Shown: positions 1 through 5,999 of the stretch, one piece after another
Layout: each line of letters begins with the position of its first letter
Position numbering within the stretch: the first letter of the stretch is position 1
NCBI GenBank assembly: GCA_015489265.1
Contig: WFZY01000259.1
Location: forward strand, 1 to 7,749
Direction of reading: 5' to 3'
DNA length: 7,749 bases
Origin: Flavobacteriaceae bacterium
GTDB taxonomy: Bacteria; Bacteroidota; Bacteroidia; Flavobacteriales; Flavobacteriaceae
Position numbers and translations under genes: made by a program
The notes under the pieces: generated by a model
Database searches by the model: none
Told to the model about the DNA's origin: nothing
Seen by the model: the letters and a program-made list of their open reading frames with translations, nothing else

Positions 1-564
1 GATATAGCCGGGCACACCATACACCAGTAAATAATCTAAAACAATATTGATGATACCGCCGGTTATACTGATAAACATTGCCCAATAGGTGTTTTGTAAG
101 CCCCGAAAAATACCGAATAAAGTAAAAGTAACTAAGGTAAAAATCAATCCGAAAACTCTTATTTTGTAGTAGGAAACTGAAAAATCTAAAATCCGGTTTT
201 TGGCGGCGTAAATTTCAAAAATATCTTTGGCAAAGCAACGGGTTAAAAATACTAAAAAAATGCCTAAAAGTACATTCATCATCAAAACTTGCGGGATTAA
301 AGTTTTAATTTTCGAGAGTTTTTTAGCGCCCAAATGTTGACTGACAATACTCGAAATAGCATTTTTGGTCTGCGCCAATATCCAAAACAAAGCCGACATA
401 AACGATCCCACCAGTCCGACTGCTGCCAGACTTTCGGTTGGAAAATCCTTAACATGCCCGATAATAGCCGTGTCCGTAATGGAAATCACCGGTTCGATAA
501 TTCCGGCAAGTATAGACGGAATGGCGAGTTTGTTGATGGTTTTAAAGGATATTTTTTGGTTCAT
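1..564 (-). CDS. MATE (DinF/NorM-type) multidrug/Na+ antiporter family protein, N-terminal part, cut by window edge
   Basis: This inner-membrane transporter belongs to the multi-antimicrobial extrusion family, whose members export drugs or metabolites in exchange for Na+ or H+. The window holds an uninterrupted 188 codons from the ATG at 564 down to position 1. Family members usually have about 440-460 residues and 12 helices, so the C-terminal half lies outside. Visible family signatures are a first helix with an acidic/Pro pair and a buried Asp (AIPSILAGIIEP, then TDTAIIGH, residues 14-37), LAAVGLVGSF (46-55), a Gln-His-Gly-Ala loop (SQHLGAKK, 75-82), GIFRGLQNT (151-159) and NIVLDYLLVYG (173-183). 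The order matches the DinF-like branch. The start is the only ATG before the motif-bearing first helix. No good promoter was found directly upstream. It lies 96 bases behind ppk on the same strand, so read-through from ppk is plausible. The substrate cannot be told from sequence. Confidence 0.9.
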   Translation of the reverse strand, partial: MNQKISFKTINKLAIPSILAGIIEPVISITDTAIIGHVKDFPTESLAAVGLVGSFMSALFWILAQTKNAISSIVSQHLGAKKLSKIKTLIPQVLMMNVLLGIFLVFLTRCFAKDIFEIYAAKNRILDFSVSYYKIRVFGLIFTLVTFTLFGIFRGLQNTYWAMFISITGGIINIVLDYLLVYGVPGYI

Positions 565-575
565 AAATCAGTACT

Positions 576-651
576 AAGTGCCAAGTGGCAAGCGACAAAG
601 TGCGATTTGTTAAATGCGCACTTTTTACTTGGCACTTTGTCGCTTTCCACT
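576..651. repeat. Nested inverted repeats between ppk and the transporter gene
   Basis: Two overlapping pairings are visible. One is a 20-bp inverted repeat, 584-603 against 632-651, with one mismatch and a 28-base loop. The other is a perfect 11-bp pair, 576-586 (AAGTGCCAAGT) against 627-637. They share bases at 584-586 and 632-637, so they cannot both form. A small 5-bp hairpin (TGCCA-AG-TGGCA, 579-590) and a GTGCG/CGCAC pair (600-604 with 617-621) offer further alternatives. No T-run follows the stem in the minus direction, so it is not a classic intrinsic terminator. It could act as an mRNA processing or stability element, or as an attenuator ahead of the transporter start at 564. That role is inference. 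Confidence 0.75.
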
Positions 652-652
652 A

Positions 653-680
653 AAAAACTTTCAACTTTTAACTTTTAACT
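653..680. repeat. Four 7-bp tandem units spanning the ppk stop codon
   Basis: Four consecutive heptamers are visible: AAAAACT, TTCAACT, TTTAACT, TTTAACT. On the minus strand these read as AGTTAAA-like units and encode the last residues of PPK (LKVKS) together with its TGA stop, then continue into the untranslated region. Because 7 is not a multiple of 3, gain or loss of a unit would change the extreme C-terminus of PPK. Confidence 0.7.
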
Positions 681-2754
681 TATCTTGATAATAATCATAT
701 AACGCAAACTGTGACCTTAGCGGTTTTTTGCTATCCTGTTTGTACTGGTTGTCTTGAGTTTGATTAAAAATGCGGGCTTTGACGTTGTCATTCCATGAAA
801 TATTAAAGGTGTCAATGAGTTCCCGTTTGATATTTTCATCATAAACCGGTGCGGTGACTTCAACACGACGGTCTAAATTACGCGGCATAAAATCTGCCGA
901 ACCGATAAAGATTTTAGCGTTTTCATCCGGACCGAAAATAAACAAACGCGGATGTTCCAAAAATTTATCGACAATACTGATGGCTTTGATATTTTCGCTT
1001 AATCCTTTTATGCCCGGAATCAAGCGGTTAATCCCCCGAATAATCAAATGTACTTCAACGCCCGCTTGACTGGCTTGGTATAACCGGTCAATCATTTTGC
1101 GGTCGGATAAGCTGTTCATTTTCAATCTTATCAAAGCTTTTTTGCCTTGTTTGGCGCGCTTGATTTGCTCGTTAATCAAAGCATACATTTTGCGCCGGAA
1201 ATAATGTGGCGAAACTAATAAATGCTTGTATTTAGGTATTTTGTAATTGATGTCAAAAAAATCAAAGACTTTGGATACATCTTCCAAAATACCTTGATCA
1301 GCTGTAAATAAGGTGTAATCCGTATAAATTTTAGCGGTTTTCTCGTTAAAATTACCGGTACTGATAAAACCGTAACGTTTGATTTCGCCTTGTTCTTCGC
1401 GTTCAATCATACAGATTTTACTATGTACCTTGATATCGGGTAAGCCAAAGACAAGATTAATACCTTCATTTTTAAAAATTTCGGCATATTTAATATTTTG
1501 CGCTTCATCAAAACGGGCACGCAGTTCTATTTGAACGGTCACTTTTTTACCGTTTTTGGCGGCATTAATCAGCGAACTGGCTATTTGCGAATTTTTTGCC
1601 AGCCGGTAAATCGTGATTTTGATTTCTTTAACTTTGGGGTCCAGAGCTGCTTCACGTAAAAATTTGACGACATATTTGTAGTTGTGATAGGGTGCATACA
1701 ACAGATAATCTTTGGCTTTGATTTGCTTGAGAATACTACCTTCAAGTGACAAATCTTTAATGGGTAAAGGCGGATACTGTTTGTAAAGCAAATCTTTTTT
1801 ACCCAAATCGGGAAAACCCATAAAGTCGCGGTGATTATGGATGCGTCCACCCGGAATCAAACTGTCCAGTTCGTCAATACCCATTTTTTGTTTTAAAAAT
1901 TCGAGTGTATCTTTGGCAATGGCTTCGTCATAAATGAGCCGCACCGGTTCACCCTTTTGTCGTTGGCGGACGTAGAAACTTACTTTTTCCAACACACTTT
2001 TAGTCCGGTCGGTATCTTCTTCAAATTGGGCATCACGCGATATTTTAATTACGTGGGCTTCGATTTTGTCATAATCAAAAATATTGAAAATTTCATCGAG
2101 ATTGTAACGGATGACATCGTCCAAAAGCATGATATAATTTTTGTCGCCCTGTTTGGGCAATACCACAAAACGCCCTAAATCGTCGGTTGGAATTTCGACC
2201 AAAGCATAAATAGGTTCGGTAATATCGTCTTTGATTTCACGACCTTTTTTCTTGCGCATTTTGACTGCCAAATACACCGATGAATCTTTGATAATGGGAA
2301 ATTCCGGCAAATCGTTTAATACAATGGTTACCAGGGACGGACTGACCTTGTCGATAAAATATTTTTTAAGAAATTCACCTTGACTTTTATTGATATCACG
2401 TTCATCGATCAAATGAATATCATGTTCTTTGAGCTCTTCAAAAATACCACGACGCACCCGGCGCATCTCGTTTTGCTGTTTAATGGCAATTTTGGTGATT
2501 TCTTTTAGTAATTTTTTGGCTTGGCGGACTTCAAATTTACTTTTTTCAGGAAATTTTCCCAAGCTGATCCGCTGCACTTTGGCATAACGGACTTTAAAAA
2601 ATTCATCCATATTGTTAGAGAAAATACCGACAAAACGCAAACGTTCCAATAAAGGCACTTTGCGGTCGGAAGCTTCTTGCAGTACGCGTTCGTTAAAGGA
2701 TAACCAACTGATTTCGCGATTGATATATTTCTGTGTAACCGGTAAATTTTCCAT
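661..2754 (-). CDS. ppk: Polyphosphate kinase 1 (PPK1)
   Basis: PPK1 reversibly transfers the gamma phosphate of ATP to a growing inorganic polyphosphate chain (EC 2.7.4.1) and acts at the inner face of the membrane in other bacteria. From the ATG at 2754 the protein has 697 residues, normal for the family. In order it shows the N-terminal motif KYINREISWLSFNERVLQEA (9-28), the ATP-contact region FSNNMDEFFKVR (45-56), a head domain, and two phospholipase-D-like halves. The predicted phosphorylated His is in VHSKICMI (H444) and the second catalytic His in LEHPRLFIF (H601). Arginines in ITIYR (R384) and RARFDEAQN (R414) match phosphate/Mg ligands. STGNFNEKTAKIYTDYTLFT and IRGINRLIPGIKGLSENI are also typical. 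Starts at 2802 (GTG) and 2769 (ATG) are in frame, but the predicted promoter covers the first and would begin transcription close to the second, so 2754 is preferred. The spacer to the downstream transporter gene is 96 bases. The very C-terminus is encoded by a tandem repeat. Confidence 0.96.
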   Translation of the reverse strand: MENLPVTQKYINREISWLSFNERVLQEASDRKVPLLERLRFVGIFSNNMDEFFKVRYAKVQRISLGKFPEKSKFEVRQAKKLLKEITKIAIKQQNEMRRVRRGIFEELKEHDIHLIDERDINKSQGEFLKKYFIDKVSPSLVTIVLNDLPEFPIIKDSSVYLAVKMRKKKGREIKDDITEPIYALVEIPTDDLGRFVVLPKQGDKNYIMLLDDVIRYNLDEIFNIFDYDKIEAHVIKISRDAQFEEDTDRTKSVLEKVSFYVRQRQKGEPVRLIYDEAIAKDTLEFLKQKMGIDELDSLIPGGRIHNHRDFMGFPDLGKKDLLYKQYPPLPIKDLSLEGSILKQIKAKDYLLYAPYHNYKYVVKFLREAALDPKVKEIKITIYRLAKNSQIASSLINAAKNGKKVTVQIELRARFDEAQNIKYAEIFKNEGINLVFGLPDIKVHSKICMIEREEQGEIKRYGFISTGNFNEKTAKIYTDYTLFTADQGILEDVSKVFDFFDINYKIPKYKHLLVSPHYFRRKMYALINEQIKRAKQGKKALIRLKMNSLSDRKMIDRLYQASQAGVEVHLIIRGINRLIPGIKGLSENIKAISIVDKFLEHPRLFIFGPDENAKIFIGSADFMPRNLDRRVEVTAPVYDENIKRELIDTFNISWNDNVKARIFNQTQDNQYKQDSKKPLRSQFALYDYYQDKLKVKS

Positions 2755-2773
2755 ATTATCAGAGTTCATTGTC

Positions 2774-2804
2774 CAAAAATACGGATTTACGGTCAAAGAC
2801 ACAA
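2774..2804 (-). promoter_or_regulatory. Predicted ppk promoter, Bacteroidota -33/-7 type
   Basis: Read on the minus strand, TTG (2804-2802) is followed after 20 bases by TATTTTTG (2781-2774). The latter is a full match to the Bacteroidota -7 consensus TAnnTTTG. Transcription would start near 2770-2766, giving a leader of roughly 12-16 bases before the ATG at 2754. This overlaps the GTG codon at 2802 and so argues against that longer start. The call rests on motif match and spacing only. Confidence 0.6.
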
Positions 2805-2912
2805 TAAAAAAACAAAAGTTAGATTTTTGGATTTAGATTTTAGAAATTAGAATTATTTATAATGTATTGATAATCAACATTAAAAGCTGAAATTTATCCA
2901 TCGTTCCTTCAC

Positions 2913-3041
2913 TTCATCAAATTTGAAGCAGAAATAAAGTGAGATGCAGTGAATAAATATCAAAGATAAAAGTTCCCAATGTAGCAGATAAAAATCATCA
3001 ATTCATCATTTCATCAATTCATCAAATTGAAGCAGAAACAA
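2913..3041. repeat. Direct repeat pair in the ppk/clpB spacer
   Basis: The word TTCATCAAATTTGAAGCAGA continuing to AATAA (2913-2937) recurs at 3018-3041 with one base lost from the T-run and one T-to-C change. The first copy contains a 10-bp palindrome, TCAAATTTGA (2917-2926), which is broken by the deletion in the second copy. The copies lie about 105 bases apart. This could be a duplication scar, a decayed repeat element or a pair of binding sites. Confidence 0.7.
2995..3026 (+). repeat. 8-bp tandem repeat, four units (TCATCAAT-like)
   Basis: Four consecutive octamers are visible: TCATCAAT, TCATCATT, TCATCAAT, TCATCAAA. Two are identical and the other two each differ from them by one base. 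The array runs into the second copy of the spacer direct repeat. It is non-coding and sits about 140 bases upstream of the clpB promoter. Confidence 0.8.
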
Positions 3042-3131
3042 GGTTTGAAGTAATAAGTAATCATTAAAGCACTATGCAATCTATGAAGTAGGAAAAATCC
3101 TCAATTCCTCAAAAAAACGCAATTTCGTCAT

Positions 3132-3179
3132 AAAAACAAGACAAATCAGCAGGTTTTAGCGTCGTTTTGTCGTGTTTGT
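3132..3179. repeat. Imperfect inverted repeat overlapping the clpB -33 element
   Basis: Positions 3132-3145 (AAAAACAAGACAAA) pair with 3166-3179 (TTTGTCGTGTTTGT) at 12 of 14 positions, with a 20-base spacer. The right arm begins exactly at the predicted TTTG -33 element. It could be an operator for a stress regulator or chance in AT-rich DNA; it does not resemble the HrcA CIRCE sequence. Confidence 0.35.
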
Positions 3180-3198
3180 ATGTTGGGAATAAATTTTG
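3166..3198 (+). promoter_or_regulatory. Predicted clpB promoter, Bacteroidota -33/-7 type
   Basis: TTTG (3166-3169) is followed after 20 bases by TAAATTTTG (3190-3198), matching TAnnTTT of the -7 consensus. Transcription would begin near 3203, leaving an A-rich leader of about 40 bases with no Shine-Dalgarno sequence before the ATG at 3245. The spacing equals that of the predicted ppk promoter and the one before the gene starting at 6000. Confidence 0.6.
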
Positions 3199-3244
3199 TA
3201 ACTTGAACAGCGAACTAAAAAACTAAACTTAAAAATATTAGACT

Positions 3245-5845
3245 ATGAATTTCGATAAATTTACTATAAAATCACAAGAAGCTGTGCAAAAAGCCATGCA
3301 GATAGCCCAAGGATTGGGTAATCCGCAAATAGAAAATGCACACTTGATGAAAGCCATCCTCGAAGTGGATGAAAACGTGACACCGCATATTTTGAAAAAA
3401 ACCGGTGTAGATGTTAACTTATTTAAACAAAAGCTCGATCAATATATCAATTCATTGCCCAAACAACAAGGTGGTAGTCAGCCGCAATTGTCCAGAACGG
3501 CATCAAAAACTTTGACTGATGCCCTTAATTTGGCTGAAAAAATGAAAGATGACTATGTATCTATCGAACATTTGTTATTAGCCATTTTTGATAGCGGCGA
3601 TGACGTATCACGGATGTTGAAAGAAATGGGCGTGACCAAAAAAGCTTTGGAAGCTGCCATTCAAGATATCAGAAAAGGCAGCCGCGTGACTTCGCAAAGT
3701 CAAGAAGACACCTATCAAGCTTTGGAAAAATACGCCATTAACTTGACCAAATTAGCCCGCGAAGGCAAATTGGATCCGGTGATTGGTCGTGACCAAGAAA
3801 TACGTCGCGTCTTGCAAATCTTATCTCGTCGTACCAAAAACAATCCGATATTGGTTGGTGAACCCGGCACCGGTAAAACCGCTATTGTCGAAGGTTTGGC
3901 ACACCGTATTGCCAAAGGCGATGTACCGGACAATTTGAAAGACAAACAAATCTATTCGTTGGATATGGGCGCCCTTATGGCAGGTGCCAAATACAAAGGC
4001 GAATTTGAAGAACGTTTAAAATCTGTCGTTAACGAAGTTAAAAAATCAGAAGGCGACATCATTCTGTTCATTGACGAAATTCACACTTTGGTCGGTGCCG
4101 GTGGTGGACAAGGCGCTATGGATGCCGCCAATATTTTAAAACCGGCTTTAGCGCGTGGCGAATTACGAACCATTGGTGCGACCACGTTGGACGAATACCA
4201 AAAACATTTTGAAAAAGACAAAGCTTTGGAACGCCGTTTCCAAAAAGTGATGGTTGATGAACCGGATATGGAATCAGCTATTTCCATTTTGCGTGGTATC
4301 AAAGACAAATACGAACAACACCACAAAGTGCGTATTAAAGATGATGCCATTATCAATGCCGTAGAATTGTCCAGTCGTTATATTTCCGACCGGTTTTTGC
4401 CGGACAAAGCTATCGACTTGATGGACGAAGCGGCTAGTAAATTGCGTATGGAAATCAATTCCAAACCCGAAGAACTCGACAAATTGGATAGAAAAATCAT
4501 GCAGTTGGAAATAGAGTTGGCAGCGATTAGACGCGAAAAAGACGAACAAAAAATCAAAGAACTCGAAAAAGAATTAGCCGAACTCAAAGAAGAGCGCAAC
4601 CAAATTTATACCAAGTGGAAAGAAGAAAAAGATTTGGTCGATCAATTGCAAAATATCAAAAAAGAAATTGACCAAACCAAATTTGAAGCCGAACAAGCCG
4701 AACGTGAAGGTGATTACGGCAAAGTAGCCGAAATTCGTTACGGTAAGCTTAAAGAATTGGAAGACAAATTGGCAAAAGCCCAAAAAGAGTTGAGCGAAAA
4801 ACAAGCTAAATCCTCTTTGATTAAGGAAGAAGTAACCGGCGAAGATGTAGCCGAAGTCGTTGCTAAATGGACCGGTATTCCCGTTCAAAAAATGTTACAA
4901 AGCGATCGTGAAAAATTGTTGAAACTTGAAGACGAATTGCATACGCAGGTTGTCGGACAAGAAGATGCCATTAAAGCCGTTGCCGATGCAGTGCGTCGTA
5001 GCCGTGCCGGGCTGAAAGACCCGAACAAACCCATAGGTTCGTTCTTATTCTTGGGAACAACCGGTGTCGGTAAAACCGAGTTGGCAAAAGCGCTGGCTAA
5101 CTATTTGTTCAACGACGAAAAAGCGATGACGCGTATTGATATGAGCGAATATCAAGAGAAACACGCCGTTAGTCGCTTGGTTGGTGCGCCTCCGGGATAT
5201 GTCGGCTATGACGAAGGCGGTCAGTTGACCGAAGCAGTGCGCCGCAAACCTTATCAAGTCATTTTGCTCGATGAGATAGAAAAAGCGCATCCCGATACGT
5301 TCAACATATTGCTACAAATGCTTGACGAAGGACGATTGACCGACAACAAAGGTCGTACGGCAGACTTTAAAAACACTATTATCATCATGACCTCTAATAT
5401 GGGTGCCGATAAAATTCAACAGGCATTTGAAAATGCCAAAACACCCGAAGCGCGTGAAAAAGCTGCCGAAAAAGCCAAAGAAGAAGTGTTACAAGAATTG
5501 AAAAGACGGGTACGTCCCGAATTCTTGAACCGTATCGATGAAATTTTGATGTTCAAACCATTGTCCAAAGATGAAGTCAAAGACATTGTCAGAATTCAAC
5601 TCAATAAAGTGAAAAAAATGTTGAAAGAACAAAATGTTGATGTGGAATTTACCGAAAAAGCAGTTGCATATTTGGCTGACAAAGGATTTGATCCCGAATT
5701 TGGTGCCCGTCCGGTTAAACGGGTGATTCAACGCGATATTTTGAACAACTTGTCCAAAGATATACTTGCCGGTAAAATCAATACCGGATCAACCATAGTC
5801 GTGGATTATGAAAACGGACAAATTGTGTTTAAAAATAAATCATAG
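3245..5845 (+). CDS. clpB: ATP-dependent chaperone/disaggregase ClpB (Hsp100)
   Basis: ClpB is a cytoplasmic hexameric AAA+ machine that, with DnaK/DnaJ/GrpE, pulls polypeptides out of aggregates through its central pore. The 866-residue protein is full length. It has a Clp N-domain (about 1-145) and NBD1 with Walker A GEPGTGKT (205-212), pore loop AKYKGEFEER (Y250), Walker B FIDEIH (D277, E278) and arginine fingers in ALERRFQ (R330, R331). The long coiled-coil middle domain (about 405-525, Glu/Lys rich) separates ClpB from ClpA. NBD2 has Walker A GTTGVGKT (604-611), pore loop GYVGYDEGG (651-659), Walker B VILLDEIEK (D676, E677), sensor-1 TSNMG (N718), EFLNRIDE (759-766) and sensor-2 GARPVKR (R822). 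All catalytic residues are present. The ATG begins the conserved MNFDKFTIKSQEAVQ start. It has its own promoter and a strong terminator, so it is probably monocistronic. No CIRCE operator was seen. Confidence 0.98.
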   Translation: MNFDKFTIKSQEAVQKAMQIAQGLGNPQIENAHLMKAILEVDENVTPHILKKTGVDVNLFKQKLDQYINSLPKQQGGSQPQLSRTASKTLTDALNLAEKMKDDYVSIEHLLLAIFDSGDDVSRMLKEMGVTKKALEAAIQDIRKGSRVTSQSQEDTYQALEKYAINLTKLAREGKLDPVIGRDQEIRRVLQILSRRTKNNPILVGEPGTGKTAIVEGLAHRIAKGDVPDNLKDKQIYSLDMGALMAGAKYKGEFEERLKSVVNEVKKSEGDIILFIDEIHTLVGAGGGQGAMDAANILKPALARGELRTIGATTLDEYQKHFEKDKALERRFQKVMVDEPDMESAISILRGIKDKYEQHHKVRIKDDAIINAVELSSRYISDRFLPDKAIDLMDEAASKLRMEINSKPEELDKLDRKIMQLEIELAAIRREKDEQKIKELEKELAELKEERNQIYTKWKEEKDLVDQLQNIKKEIDQTKFEAEQAEREGDYGKVAEIRYGKLKELEDKLAKAQKELSEKQAKSSLIKEEVTGEDVAEVVAKWTGIPVQKMLQSDREKLLKLEDELHTQVVGQEDAIKAVADAVRRSRAGLKDPNKPIGSFLFLGTTGVGKTELAKALANYLFNDEKAMTRIDMSEYQEKHAVSRLVGAPPGYVGYDEGGQLTEAVRRKPYQVILLDEIEKAHPDTFNILLQMLDEGRLTDNKGRTADFKNTIIIMTSNMGADKIQQAFENAKTPEAREKAAEKAKEEVLQELKRRVRPEFLNRIDEILMFKPLSKDEVKDIVRIQLNKVKKMLKEQNVDVEFTEKAVAYLADKGFDPEFGARPVKRVIQRDILNNLSKDILAGKINTGSTIVVDYENGQIVFKNKS

Positions 5846-5879
5846 CTTAATACAAACACAACACAAACAAGCAAGAAAG

Positions 5880-5923
5880 TCCTGCTTTGTTCCGGTTCAA
5901 CCGGAATAGAGCAGGATTTTTTG
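5880..5923 (+). terminator. Intrinsic terminator after clpB
   Basis: The outer stem TCCTGCT (5880-5886) pairs perfectly with AGCAGGA (5910-5916). The inner stem TTCCGGTT (5890-5897) pairs with AACCGGAA (5899-5906). A run of six T follows at 5917-5922. It lies 35 bases after the clpB stop and should separate clpB from the next gene. Confidence 0.92.
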
Positions 5924-5942
5924 TTTTATGTGACTATTGTTC

Positions 5943-5973
5943 TTGACAACGCAAGCAAAATAGACTAAATTTA
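5943..5973 (+). promoter_or_regulatory. Predicted promoter of the secreted repeat protein
   Basis: TTG (5943-5945 reads TTG at the head of TTGACA) is followed after 20 bases by TAAATTTA (5966-5973), matching TAnnTTT of the Bacteroidota -7 element. Transcription would start near 5979, about 20 bases before the ATG at 6000. A TATAAT at 5972-5977 is also present but lies 23 bases from TTGACA, too far for a standard sigma-70 pair. Confidence 0.55.
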
Positions 5974-5999
5974 TAATGTTTAACTAAAATCTCAAAAAA

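Larger units (their letters stand above)
2805..3165. other. Gene-free AT-rich part of the ppk/clpB divergent spacer
   Basis: No reading frame of useful length with a start codon exists here on either strand; the few ATGs meet stops within a few codons. The stretch holds degenerate TTAGATTTT-like repetition (about 2819-2853), a duplicated 22-23 base word, an 8-bp tandem repeat and an imperfect inverted repeat next to the clpB promoter. No tRNA, riboswitch or CIRCE-type heat-shock operator was recognised. Confidence 0.7.

Noticed and set aside
573..651. Intrinsic terminator after ppk
   Set aside because: The inverted repeats are long but no T-run follows the stem in the minus-strand direction, and the long loop is atypical.
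334..678. Plus-strand open frame of 114 codons opposite the transporter and the ppk tail
   Set aside because: It lies opposite a clear MATE-family reading frame, runs through the inverted repeats and the heptamer array, and has no protein-like pattern; it is a shadow.
2995..3041. CRISPR-like array in the ppk/clpB spacer
   Set aside because: The units are contiguous octamers with no spacers, and the longer word occurs only twice with no cas gene in view.
3100..3244. CIRCE/HrcA operator upstream of clpB
   Set aside because: The TTAGCACTC-N9-GAGTGCTAA pattern is absent; only an unrelated imperfect inverted repeat is present.
3245..5845. ClpA or ClpC rather than ClpB
   Set aside because: The long coiled-coil middle domain and overall length of 866 residues fit ClpB and no ClpP-binding IGF/IGL loop was recognised.
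5943..5977. Standard sigma-70 promoter TTGACA/TATAAT before the gene at 6000
   Set aside because: The two hexamers are 23 bases apart, well over the usual 17; the Bacteroidota -33/-7 reading of the same region fits better.
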